IMG/VR virus record: IMGVR_UViG_3300036859_000624
Location: 1-40,373 of that record
Reading direction: 5' to 3' (one strand)
From: a virus
DNA length: 40,373 nucleotides
This document shows positions 16,352 through 23,029 of the stretch, piece by piece; within the stretch, counting starts at the first letter, position 1; each line of letters begins with the position of its first letter. Position numbers and translations under genes: made by a program. A model generated the notes under the pieces. The model was not told the DNA's origin and searched no databases. It saw only the letters and a list, made by a program, of their open reading frames with translations.

Positions 16352-16688
16352 TGGGCGTCTTCAACGTGGCCCCTTCTACTACGCCATAGGGGCGCTGGTT
16401 CATCAACGTGCCCTCCATCTTGGAAAGCTGGATCAACACTGCCTCGAATTTCCTATCTAGATAGGAACGAAGCGCGTGCTCCTCAGGTGCGATCGCAGCA
16501 GAGGGATTCTGTTCCAGCGTCTCCAGGCGCTTTAGGATTTTTGGTTGGGGCTGACGTGTTCCCTTCTCATAGGTGGATACAGCACTGCGGCTGACTCCCA
16601 AGCGTTGAGCGACTTCGTCCTGGCTCCACGCCATGTTCTCTCTTAAGGCCTTAATCCGCTCGGGAACAGGTGCACTTTTTTGGTGCAT
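16317..16688 (-). CDS. XRE/Cro-C1-type repressor
   Basis: A 123-residue DNA-binding protein. Residues 10-66 form a canonical HTH_3 domain: IKALRENMAWSQDEVAQRLGVSRSAVSTYEKGTRQPQP, with recognition helix around SRSAVSTYE. The remaining residues are helical (about 75-105) and end in a basic tail; there is no LexA/CI-type peptidase domain, so induction by RecA cleavage is not expected. It reads away from the early promoter at 16708-16736, the usual repressor place. No ribosome site precedes ATG 16688, so a leaderless transcript is possible, as for lambda cI from pRM. Confidence 0.87.
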   Translation of the reverse strand: MHQKSAPVPERIKALRENMAWSQDEVAQRLGVSRSAVSTYEKGTRQPQPKILKRLETLEQNPSAAIAPEEHALRSYLDRKFEAVLIQLSKMEGTLMNQRPYGVVEGATLKTPNETPSRKRKSG

Positions 16689-16707
16689 AAAAATCTTTAG
16701 TTACCCC

Positions 16708-16736
16708 TTGACACATCGGACCACTTAGTCTACAGT
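16708..16736 (+). promoter_or_regulatory. Early rightward sigma70 promoter (pR-like)
   Basis: TTGACA at 16708-16713 and TACAGT at 16731-16736 are separated by exactly 17 bases. Transcription would start near 16743, over the 10-bp repeats, and read into the excisionase-like gene and the whole early operon. It lies in the divergent gap beside the repressor, so it should be the main repressed early promoter. Confidence 0.75.
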
Positions 16737-16742
16737 AGCCTC

Positions 16743-16772
16743 ACGACAACGCACGAAACAGTACGAAACCGT
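16743..16772. promoter_or_regulatory. Three tandem 10-bp repeats, candidate operator
   Basis: ACGACAACGC, ACGAAACAGT and ACGAAACCGT follow one another without gaps between the early promoter and ATG 16773. The 10-bp spacing puts each copy on the same face of DNA. They could be repressor or excisionase binding sites located just past the start of transcription. They are direct repeats and not palindromes, which is unusual for a Cro/C1 dimer. Confidence 0.5.
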
Positions 16773-16979
16773 ATGAAGGGTAGCACAAGAACTGTGGGGG
16801 TGGCCGTGAAACTGCTGAAGGTTCGCGAGGTGGCGGAGCGGCTCGGGCTAACGCCGGAAACGGTGTACGGCATGATCGCCGACGGAAAGATTCCGAGCGT
16901 GCGAGTGGGCAGGCGTTATCTGCGGGTCAGGCAAGACCACCTGGATTCCTGGATTGATCGGAATACCCGGGTTTCATAG
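16773..16979 (+). CDS. Excisionase-like MerR/HTH_17 DNA-binding protein
   Basis: A 68-residue protein whose residues 14-64 form the winged-helix excisionase fold: LLKVREVAERLGLTPETVYGMIADGKIPSVRVGRRYLRV, then DHLDSWID. This family includes phage Xis and AlpA-like regulators. As first gene of the early operon it may be Xis or a Cro-like regulator. ATG 16773 has no good ribosome site; in-frame GTG 16806, after a G-rich GGGGGTGG stretch, would give a 57-residue protein still holding the full domain. Confidence 0.82.
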   Translation: MKGSTRTVGVAVKLLKVREVAERLGLTPETVYGMIADGKIPSVRVGRRYLRVRQDHLDSWIDRNTRVS

Positions 16980-16994
16980 GGAAGGAGTAGCGCT

Positions 16995-17339
16995 ATGTCG
17001 ACCTTAGCTGGATACGACGCGTGGAAAACAGGGCAGCCAGACGGTGTGACGCTATCGCCGCGGGCGAGGGAACGCCGGGCGATGGAGCAGGACCGACGGT
17101 TCTTTCAATCGCTCGCCGAGACACGGCGGAGGGTGGCTGAGGAGCGGTACCGGCAACGGCGCGCAGCGATCCAGGAAGCGCTGGTGTGGATCGAAGAGAT
17201 GGAAAGTCCAGGGCCAGGGAATCCCATCGGGGTGCGGGGCCTGGAAATCCTGGTGGGGGTACGCGACCACCTGGTGGCCTGGCTGAGGCAGGTGCGGCAG
17301 GAGTCGTCCTGTGTGTTCTGCCGGGAGGCGCGGCCGTGA
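16995..17339 (+). CDS. Early hypothetical protein
   Basis: A 114-residue charged helical protein; AAGGAG lies before ATG 16995. Residues 25-65 are Arg/Glu/Gln-rich and probably coiled coil. The end has SSCVFCREA, a CxxC pair that could bind zinc on dimerisation. No family recognised. It overlaps the next gene by GTGA. Confidence 0.62.
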   Translation: MSTLAGYDAWKTGQPDGVTLSPRARERRAMEQDRRFFQSLAETRRRVAEERYRQRRAAIQEALVWIEEMESPGPGNPIGVRGLEILVGVRDHLVAWLRQVRQESSCVFCREARP

Positions 17340-17560
17340 CATTCGCGAGACTCTCTCCGATTGCGTTCGAGCACGCGGTGGCCAGCCGATTCCTTCGCGA
17401 TTTAGGTCTTTACAGCCAGGAGCTGTATCGGGTGATTGACTATCTGGAGACAGAAGTTGGCCACTTCGCGTCGGTGTCTGTGATCGAGACGGAAGAGCTA
17501 AAAGCGCTCCAGCCGTTGATCCAAGAGGCCAAGCGGCGTTTGGGGGTGGTGGAGCGATGA
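17336..17560 (+). CDS. Early hypothetical small helical protein
   Basis: A 74-residue protein from GTG 17336, chosen because it overlaps the preceding stop (GTGA); a longer open frame upstream overlaps the previous gene. All-helical, acidic N-terminal half with FEHAVASRFLRDLGLYSQELYRVIDYLE. No motif recognised. It ends in an ATGA overlap with the next gene. Confidence 0.6.
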   Translation: MTFARLSPIAFEHAVASRFLRDLGLYSQELYRVIDYLETEVGHFASVSVIETEELKALQPLIQEAKRRLGVVER

Positions 17561-17904
17561 AGAACGTAAAAGCAGAATTGGGTAGACCGCCGGAGGATTT
17601 TGATTACGGGCAGCTCGCGAGAATGCTCGAGATTCGGCTATATCGCGGGGGCTTTGCGGTTTTCTGCAAACACAGCGAATTCCTGGTTGGGTCGAATCTC
17701 ATGATTGGGACGAAACTCCTTGTTGGGCCGAACCCGGTTTCCGTGCGTGCGGCGCAGATCATCTTGAAGGTTTTGGTACGGATTCTCTCGGAGCGGTGGG
17801 ATGGCAATCGGAAAGCCTTTGATGTCTGCGACGAACGACTGCAACGTTGGCTGCTGAATCGGCCGGTCGAAGTGGAATTCGATTTTCCGGAGATGTCCAC
17901 GTGA
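17557..17904 (+). CDS. Early hypothetical protein with hexapeptide triplication
   Basis: A 115-residue protein. Near residues 42-60 it has three successive six-residue units, VGSNLM, IGTKLL, VGPNPV, encoded by an exact 18-bp period (TTGGGnCGAA at 17687, 17705 and 17723). The rest is mixed alpha/beta with no motif recognised. It starts in an ATGA overlap and ends in a GTGA overlap. Confidence 0.62.
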   Translation: MKNVKAELGRPPEDFDYGQLARMLEIRLYRGGFAVFCKHSEFLVGSNLMIGTKLLVGPNPVSVRAAQIILKVLVRILSERWDGNRKAFDVCDERLQRWLLNRPVEVEFDFPEMST

Positions 17905-18350
17905 AACGCCTCTGCATGAGTTGCGGCGCGCTGCTGGGCTACAAGTGCCCGCGCTGCGGGTGCATGCGCCATGACGATGGCGGCTCGAAGCTGCTGTGCG
18001 CGGAATGCGGGTATCTCTACGCCCCGGAAGAAGGCGGGGAGACGCACGGCATCTGCGAGGCCTGCCGCGCCAAGTACCGGGAAGAACTTCAGGCGGAGGG
18101 GCCGGTCCCAGCGCAGCCGGTCCCTCCCTTCCCGGCTGGGCTGTGGCGCGATGGCGATGTGGCGCTGTGGGAGTTGCCGGTGTCAAAAGCCCAAGTCTAT
18201 CTTCGCTTCCGCGATAAAGGGCAAGGAAAGTGGGCGCTGGTGGACCGCGAGGGAACCGAAGTGTTCAATCAGGACCGGCCGCCGGATTTCTGGACGCGTT
18301 ACGAGCACAAAACGGAAACTGTGGAGATGGAGGTGCGCGATGGTGTCTGA
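17901..18350 (+). CDS. Early multi-zinc-ribbon protein
   Basis: A 149-residue protein from GTG 17901. The N-terminal 65 residues hold four CxxC knuckles: CMSC, CPRCGC, CAEC and CEAC, with spacing of two zinc ribbons, the first like the zinc-ribbon of rubredoxin-type phage proteins. After a Pro-rich linker, residues 80-149 form a small beta domain (VYLRFRDKGQGKWALVDREG). Such proteins often modulate transcription or replication complexes by contacts with nucleic acid or polymerase. No function can be assigned. Confidence 0.7.
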   Translation: MKRLCMSCGALLGYKCPRCGCMRHDDGGSKLLCAECGYLYAPEEGGETHGICEACRAKYREELQAEGPVPAQPVPPFPAGLWRDGDVALWELPVSKAQVYLRFRDKGQGKWALVDREGTEVFNQDRPPDFWTRYEHKTETVEMEVRDGV

Positions 18351-18645
18351 ACTGAAGCGGGATGACTTAGCCGCGGCGCTATGCGCGGAATGCGGACGGC
18401 CGCTGGACAGCGAGCCGTTTGCGCGGGGCGCGGACGGAGAGCTGCACCACCGCAGTTGCCGGGCCTTCGAGGCGATGGACCGGGCGCGGACGACGCTGCT
18501 CGAAGGGATCGGGCGCTTTCTCCTGGAGGGAGAACGATACCTGGCAGGGCATCTCCATCCTGATTTGTGGGACATCGAGTGCAAGCGGCTGGTGGATCTG
18601 GTGCAGAGAGCCATCGAGGAAGCAGGTCAGCGGGAGGATGGCTGA
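18340..18645 (+). CDS. Early small zinc-finger protein
   Basis: A 101-residue protein with ATG 18340 after GGAGG, overlapping the previous gene by 11 bases. It has CAECGRPLDSEPF...LHHRSCRAF, a CxxC...HxxC zinc site in residues 14-45, followed by a helix-rich tail (ARTTLLEGIGRFLLEGERYL). No named family. Confidence 0.65.
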   Translation: MVSELKRDDLAAALCAECGRPLDSEPFARGADGELHHRSCRAFEAMDRARTTLLEGIGRFLLEGERYLAGHLHPDLWDIECKRLVDLVQRAIEEAGQREDG

Positions 18646-19051
18646 GATTTGCAGCAGGCACGGTGTGGCCACAGGGTCATTCTCTGGGCTCTGCCATGTT
18701 TGCGTGGAGGAACTGAACGACGAGGCCGGCATGGGTCCGGGGATCTTGCGGGCGATCAAGGAGGAGAGGGATATGCCGATAGCTCGAAGCGAAAAGGATC
18801 TCGCGGAGATGCGAAGGTTGGTCGAAACAGGGATGCCACGGAAGGCAGTGGCGGAGAGATTTGGCGCATCGCTGGCGACCCTGCGCAAAGCGGTCAGGGG
18901 CGGCGATATTGCGGCGGCAAGACCGGCGCAGAACAGTATCACGGTTGGCGAGCCGTTCCCATTGGTGAGGTTGACGCCAAAGCTGCTCGACACGCTCTGG
19001 GCAGGCCTGGACTTCGAACAGAAGCTCAAGCTGTTTGAGGGCTTTCGCTAG
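18638..19051 (+). CDS. Small protein with zinc knuckle and helix-turn-helix
   Basis: A 137-residue protein; GGGAGG precedes ATG 18638 in a short overlap. The N-terminal CSRH...CHVC is a likely zinc site. Residues about 60-90 (MRRLVETGMPRKAVAERFGASLATLRKAVRGG) match the resolvase-like helix-turn-helix that recognises DNA. It may regulate the early operon or attach a partner to DNA. Function inferred from motif. Confidence 0.65.
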   Translation: MAEICSRHGVATGSFSGLCHVCVEELNDEAGMGPGILRAIKEERDMPIARSEKDLAEMRRLVETGMPRKAVAERFGASLATLRKAVRGGDIAAARPAQNSITVGEPFPLVRLTPKLLDTLWAGLDFEQKLKLFEGFR

Positions 19052-19059
19052 GAGGAGTG

Positions 19060-19338
19060 ATGTCACGCGGCTATATCACGGTCTTGCTGGAGTGGCGGGA
19101 CGGTATCACGCCGGCCGAGATGCAGGAGGTCGGGAAGCGGCTGGTGCAGGTGATCGGGAAGGGCCTAGCTGCGGCTGCGCCAGAGTTAGGGATCGCGCTG
19201 GCGGTGATTGTAGACGGCCCCGGCCTGCCGACCGAGGAAATGATCGAGACAGTGCGCCAGCGGTGGATCGCGCAACAGATCACCGAGGAGATCGCCGAGG
19301 AGAACGCTCGAAGGATGAGGAAAGCGGGGTTGAACTGA
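19060..19338 (+). CDS. Early hypothetical protein
   Basis: A 92-residue alpha/beta protein; GGAGG begins directly at the previous stop and selects ATG 19060 over GTG 19057. It has a beta start (YITVLLEWRDG), two helices and a charged C-terminal helix. No motif recognised. It ends in a one-base overlap (TGATG) with the Gp157-like gene. Confidence 0.62.
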   Translation: MSRGYITVLLEWRDGITPAEMQEVGKRLVQVIGKGLAAAAPELGIALAVIVDGPGLPTEEMIETVRQRWIAQQITEEIAEENARRMRKAGLN

Positions 19339-19847
19339 TGGGCGGGATGACGCTCTACGAGTTGGAAGACGACCTCGCGGCGCTGGTGGAGACGCAAGAA
19401 GCTGGCGGTGTACCGGTCGAGCTGGAGGCGGAGATCCAGCTACGGGTTCAGGAAGCGCTGACCGGCGCGGTCGAAAAGCGGGACCGCATGGCGCAGTTTC
19501 TGGCCCATCTGGAGGGGCAGCAGGAGTTGGCCCAAGCCGAAATCCGGCGGTTGCAGGAACGGAAGCGGGTGATGGGGGCAACACAGGAACGGCTGGAGCG
19601 TTACGTGATAGCGGTGATGGAGCGCCTGGGAGTGAAGAAGCTGGAAGGGCAGGTGAGCACGCTGAGCCTGCGGGCCTGTCCGGTGTCAGTCGTGATCGAG
19701 GACGAACGGTGCGTGCCGGAGGCCTACGCGGAATACGTGACGGAGCGCCGGGTGAGCAAGCTGCGCATCAAGTTGGCGCTGGAAGGCGGGGAGGAAGTCA
19801 CGGGAGCGCGGCTGGTGACGGACAAGAAAACGCTGGTAAGGAGGTAA
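19338..19847 (+). CDS. Siphovirus Gp157-family protein
   Basis: A 169-residue protein with the family layout: MTLYELEDDLAAL start, a long coiled coil (residues 40-100) with DRMAQFLAHLEGQ...EIRRLQERKR, then LERYVIAVMERLGVKKLEGQ-STLSLR and a basic beta end containing KLRIKLALEGGEEVTGARL. Gp157 proteins occur next to phage recombination genes and have been linked to phage DNA metabolism. Here it is four codons upstream of the recombination candidate and coupled to it. Confidence 0.85.
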   Translation: MGGMTLYELEDDLAALVETQEAGGVPVELEAEIQLRVQEALTGAVEKRDRMAQFLAHLEGQQELAQAEIRRLQERKRVMGATQERLERYVIAVMERLGVKKLEGQVSTLSLRACPVSVVIEDERCVPEAYAEYVTERRVSKLRIKLALEGGEEVTGARLVTDKKTLVRR

Positions 19848-19852
19848 AAGTC

Positions 19853-20896
19853 ATGGCCATGAGCGGAATTATTCCGATCGAGAGGCCCGCGCCCGCGCTA
19901 GACATGATGGACGGGACGCTGAACACGCAGGCCCTGGTGAAGCAAGTGCGGTTGATCCAGGACGTGATGGCCGCGGTGATGAAAGATACGGAGCATTACG
20001 GCAAGCTGCCGGGGTGCGAAAAGCCGTCCCTCTACAAGGCCGGCGCGGAGAAATTATGCCTGGTCTTCCGCCTGGAACCGGAGTTCGAGATCGTGCATGC
20101 GGTGGAGGAGAAGGAGTTTATCGCTTTCACGGTGGGCTGCCGGCTGCTGCACATCCCGAGCGGCGCGCGGGTGGGCAGCGGGATCGGGTCGTGCAGCTCG
20201 CGAGAGCGGAAGTATGCCTGGCGGTCGGGGCAGCGGAAATGCACGGCCTGTGGGGCCACGGCGATCATCAAGGGTAAGGAAGAGTATGGGGGCGGCTGGG
20301 TATGCTTCAAGAAGAAGGGCGGCTGCGGAGCGAAGTACCTGGATGGAGACGCGGGCATTGAGGGGCAGGCCGTGGGGGAGATCCCCAATCCCGACATTTG
20401 GGACCAGCACAACACGATTTTGAAGATGGCCCAGAAACGGGCGTTGGTGGCGGCCACACTGGTGGCCACCGCGGCGAGCGACATCTTCACCCAGGATATC
20501 GAGGACCTGCCGGAGTTTGCGGCGAATGGCAAGAAGGCGGAGAGCAAACCGGCGCCGCCGGCCAAAGCGCCGGTGGACCGGGCGCAGATGATCCCGTGTC
20601 TGCGGACCTTCCTGGCCTACTACGAGTACATCGGGGAGCAGTGGCCGGAGATGAGCGGCGACAAGCTGCTGAAGCAATACGTGAGCCTGAAACGCGGCGG
20701 GTTCCCGTCTCTGGCGCGGATCCTGGAGTTTGACAAGCCGAAGCAGTTGAACTGGATTGCCCAGGTGAACCGGCAACTGGAGCATGACTTCGATTTTGCG
20801 GGGCTTAACGTAAATGCGCCGGAGCCTCCGGTAACGGCGGCGGGGCCGGAGCCGGAGCCGGCGTTGGACATCACGGAAGACGACATTCCGTTGTAA
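19853..20896 (+). CDS. Candidate ssDNA-binding/annealing recombination protein
   Basis: A 347-residue protein; AGGAGGT precedes ATG 19853. Residues about 35-75 show VKDTEHYG-LPG-CEKPSLYKAGAEKLCLVF, and about 195-225 show NTILKMAQKRALVAATLVAT, a pair of blocks typical of a phage family placed with Gp157 and thought to act in DNA recombination. A CxxC zinc ribbon (CTACG...CGAKY) is inserted around residues 130-165. The C-terminus DITEDDIPL copies the acidic, DDIP-ending tip of SSB proteins that recruits repair partners. A RecT/ERF/Rad52-type annealing role is inference from context and the tail. Confidence 0.55.
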   Translation: MAMSGIIPIERPAPALDMMDGTLNTQALVKQVRLIQDVMAAVMKDTEHYGKLPGCEKPSLYKAGAEKLCLVFRLEPEFEIVHAVEEKEFIAFTVGCRLLHIPSGARVGSGIGSCSSRERKYAWRSGQRKCTACGATAIIKGKEEYGGGWVCFKKKGGCGAKYLDGDAGIEGQAVGEIPNPDIWDQHNTILKMAQKRALVAATLVATAASDIFTQDIEDLPEFAANGKKAESKPAPPAKAPVDRAQMIPCLRTFLAYYEYIGEQWPEMSGDKLLKQYVSLKRGGFPSLARILEFDKPKQLNWIAQVNRQLEHDFDFAGLNVNAPEPPVTAAGPEPEPALDITEDDIPL

Positions 20897-20906
20897 GGGA
20901 GGGTTT

Positions 20907-21359
20907 ATGTATTTGGGAGCGTTTCTGGAAACCGTCACGGCGGTGTTGTTTGTCCTGGCCAAACTCAAGATGGACGCGCAGCAACGGCGGCGGGCTGTTC
21001 TGGAGTTCACCGTGCTGGCGGATGTTGTGGGCCCGACGCTGCCGCCGGGGCTGGTGATCGCGCTTGGGGCTATGCAGCGGGATCGCTCGGTGACCCGTTC
21101 CGACGTGGACCTGGCGGAAGAGGGCGTGAACGTGGAGACCCGGCTGTATCCAGAGGAGGTGAAGCCGCACTTGATCCTGGCCGGGGCGGAGCTGAAGCGC
21201 TTCAAGCTGAAGCGGGACGAGGAAGGGAATAAATGCCGAAACGCATCATGGATGAAGCGATCTGGTCGAGCGACCGGCTGGCGAAGTGTCCGGAATGGAT
21301 GCGGCCTCTCTACACCTGGTTGCACCCGCTGGCGGACGCCTATGGAGTGTTCGAGATGA
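20907..21359 (+). CDS. Early hypothetical protein with long overlapped end
   Basis: A 150-residue frame; GGGAGG precedes ATG 20907. Residues 1-110 look like a normal protein (MYLGAFLETVTAVLFVLAKLK..., a helix, then DVVGPTLPPGLVIALG). The last about 42 residues are read from within the start of the initiator gene, in another frame, and are Cys/Arg/Trp-rich, as expected for out-of-frame sequence. The protein may truly end this way, since the stop is at 21357-21359. No function recognised. Confidence 0.6.
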   Translation: MYLGAFLETVTAVLFVLAKLKMDAQQRRRAVLEFTVLADVVGPTLPPGLVIALGAMQRDRSVTRSDVDLAEEGVNVETRLYPEEVKPHLILAGAELKRFKLKRDEEGNKCRNASWMKRSGRATGWRSVRNGCGLSTPGCTRWRTPMECSR

Positions 21360-22129
21360 ATGGGAGGGTGATCCATGGGCGGGTGGCGCCCATACTGCCC
21401 AAGCTAAGCCTGAGGAAGCTGGAGGCGGTCCTGGTGGCGTTCGCGGAAGTTGGGCTGCTGTTCATTTGGGAAAGTTCTGGGAAGCGGTACGGCTACTGGA
21501 CTGGGAGCGAAAAGGGAGGCCGCCTACCACCCCCGAGCTGGCGCGACGAAGAGCGGAATTACCGGGTGCCGGTTCCCTGGCCGGACGTGGATGCTTACTT
21601 GGCGGAGCGGGGATTGCCGCCAGAACCCAAGGGGAACCCAAGGTGGAGTAGTAGGCTCACCCAAGGGGGGCCCAAGGTAGAGCCTAAGGGAAGCACTAAG
21701 GTAACCCCTAGTACGGCTTTGGCTTTGGCTTTGGTTAAGGCAGGGGAAGGGGAAGGGCAGGGGGTAGCCGACCACGCCGTGACTGGCGAGGAGCCATGGG
21801 CCGAAATGCTGGAGGCGGCGCGAGAAAGCTACCTGACGCGGGAGCGCCAGGAGCCGTCATGGACGCATCGGGACGTGGCCAAGTTGATGGACTTGGTGGG
21901 GCGCAAGCGGGATCTGACGGTGGAGGAGTTCACCCGCCGCTGGGAGCATTACGTGGCGTCCACGGAGGTATTCACGGTGAAGCAGGGCCTGGGGCTCGGA
22001 TATTTCTGCGATCACTTTGACCAGTTCAAGAACGGCCCCTTGGAAGAAGAGGTGAAGCATGGAAACAAAAGAGCAGTGGACGCGGAGCGAAGTCACGAAG
22101 TTTTACAAGATTGGGTCGGCCAAAAGTAG
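21233..22129 (+). CDS. Replication initiator, lambda-O/DnaD-like
   Basis: A 298-residue protein. Residues 1-125 resemble the winged-helix N-domain of phage initiators (MPKRIMDEAIWSSDRLAKCPEWMRPLYTWLHPLADAYGVFEMN...). Residues 135-185 are a low-complexity linker, whose DNA carries the iteron array at 21626-21701. Residues 190-298 form a helical domain that probably contacts the helicase loader. Lambda O has the same plan: DNA-binding N-domain, iterons in the linker, partner-binding C-domain. GGAAGGGA selects ATG 21233 despite its 127-base overlap with the previous gene. It overlaps the loader-like gene by 71 bases. Confidence 0.78.
   Translation: MPKRIMDEAIWSSDRLAKCPEWMRPLYTWLHPLADAYGVFEMNGRVIHGRVAPILPKLSLRKLEAVLVAFAEVGLLFIWESSGKRYGYWTGSEKGGRLPPPSWRDEERNYRVPVPWPDVDAYLAERGLPPEPKGNPRWSSRLTQGGPKVEPKGSTKVTPSTALALALVKAGEGEGQGVADHAVTGEEPWAEMLEAARESYLTRERQEPSWTHRDVAKLMDLVGRKRDLTVEEFTRRWEHYVASTEVFTVKQGLGLGYFCDHFDQFKNGPLEEEVKHGNKRAVDAERSHEVLQDWVGQK
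21626..21701. other. Candidate replication origin: iteron array
   Basis: The heptamer CCCAAGG occurs at 21626, 21637, 21660 and 21671, with CCTAAGG at 21683 and ACTAAGG at 21695. Intervals of 11, 23, 11, 12 and 12 fit an 11-12 bp period, so copies lie on one helical face. They fall in all three codon phases of the initiator linker (read as PKG, PR, QGG), so the repeat is at DNA level. A TTTGGC-repeat stretch follows at 21716-21736. Lambda ori is built the same way inside gene O. Confidence 0.7.
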
Positions 22130-22478
22130 AGAGTGGCGGGTGCTGCTGGCCAACTGGCTGGACGTGTTTGCGCACCACTATCGCGGCGCCCTCTGGACCG
22201 AGGGGGACGCGAACGTCTATGCCTTGGGGCTGGCGGATTTGACGGCAAAAGAACTGGATAGGGCTTGCCACCAGGCGCTGCAAGAGTGCCGGTTTCTGCC
22301 GACGGTAGCGGAGATCCGGGCATCGCTGCAGCGGGCGCCGGCGCGGCGGTGTCCGGAAGCGCTGGTATGCAAGATTTGCCAGGGGACCGGGTGGGTGGCG
22401 GCGGAGGCAAAGAACGAGGTGAAGCCATGCGCTTGCCGGCAGGTCGCGCAGCAGGTAAGCCTGAGCCTGGAGGTCTGA
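22059..22478 (+). CDS. Helicase-loader-like replication protein with zinc ribbon
   Basis: A 139-residue protein after the initiator, overlapping it by 71 bases. Residues 25-95 (W...LLANWLDVFAHHYRGALW...VYALGLADLTAKELDRACHQALQECRFLPTVAEIR) match the pattern of phage helicase loaders of the lambda P/G40P type, a helical domain ending in a FxPTxxEI motif. The C-terminus has a DnaJ-like CKICQGTG...CACR zinc site. It probably brings the host DnaB helicase to the iterons. It overlaps the next reading frame by TGATG. Loader identity is inferred from pattern and order. Confidence 0.65.
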   Translation: METKEQWTRSEVTKFYKIGSAKSREWRVLLANWLDVFAHHYRGALWTEGDANVYALGLADLTAKELDRACHQALQECRFLPTVAEIRASLQRAPARRCPEALVCKICQGTGWVAAEAKNEVKPCACRQVAQQVSLSLEV

Positions 22479-22643
22479 TGCCGTTTCCGAAGACCGAGCC
22501 GCGGATGCGGGGCGGAGATCGAGTGGTGGCGGACGCCGAAGCGGAAGAGCATGCCCACAATCTCACTTCCGCTCGATGCGGGGATGCTGAAGCCGCATTG
22601 GGCGAGCTGTCCGCAGGCTGCGCAGTTCCGCAGGCAGAAATGA
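22479..22643 (+). pseudogene. Zinc-ribbon reading frame without a start codon
   Basis: This frame is open for 54 codons and ends TGA inside the ATGA overlap with the nuclease gene. It reads GCGAEIEWWRTPKRKSMP...LKPHWASCPQAAQFR, the usual layout of small phage zinc ribbons (CxxCG at the start, HxxxC near the end), which looks like genuine coding sequence. Yet no ATG, GTG or TTG precedes it, and the first cysteine of the knuckle is serine here. A +1 shift from ATG 22478 (coupled by TGATG to the gene before) would restore a start. It is either frameshifted, a pseudogene, or read by programmed shift. Confidence 0.5.
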
Positions 22644-23029
22644 AAAGGCGGCGGCCAGTGATTCAGACGGAGCGGGACATCCAGCGGCGGGTGGTAGACC
22701 TGCTGCGGGCCGCCGGCGCCGAGGTGATCGAGAACCGCTCGCAGAAGTGGGACGCGCTGGCCGGGGCGATTGCCGGCAACCGGGCGGGGAAGGGGACGGT
22801 GGACCTGGTGGTCGCGGTGCCGGGCGGAGTGACTTGGTGGATCGAGTGCAAGCGTCCGGGTGGCAAGAAGACGCTGGAACAGGAGGCGCATCATGCCCGG
22901 CTGAGGAGCCTCGGGCACGTGGTGCTGGTGGTGGAGGATCACCTGGAGTTGGTGGCGTACGCCATAGCGCGGCAGGAGCGCTTGTGGCCGGAGGCGACGC
23001 GCAAGTTCGCGGAGAGGTTGCTGGGATGA
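22640..23029 (+). CDS. VRR-NUC domain nuclease
   Basis: A 129-residue nuclease, the usual size of stand-alone phage VRR-NUC proteins. Motifs: Glu11 in QTERDIQRR, GxxD (Gly52-Asp55, KGTVDLVV), and ExK (Glu69-Lys71, WIECKRPGGK), then Gln81. This is the PD-(D/E)xK active site for metal-dependent DNA cleavage, often of branched intermediates. ATG 22640 is preferred since it overlaps the preceding frame by ATGA; a longer frame from 22478 would add 54 low-quality residues. It ends in an ATGA overlap with the methyltransferase. Confidence 0.85.
   Translation: MKRRRPVIQTERDIQRRVVDLLRAAGAEVIENRSQKWDALAGAIAGNRAGKGTVDLVVAVPGGVTWWIECKRPGGKKTLEQEAHHARLRSLGHVVLVVEDHLELVAYAIARQERLWPEATRKFAERLLG

Noticed and set aside
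20054-21376. A 440-codon minus-strand frame
   Set aside because: It crosses three coupled plus-strand genes, has low-complexity Arg/Pro/Leu composition and no ribosome site.
22265-22640. A longer N-terminus for the VRR-NUC nuclease
   Set aside because: The added residues are low in protein character, overlap other frames, and ATG 22640 has an ATGA overlap and gives the family's usual length.
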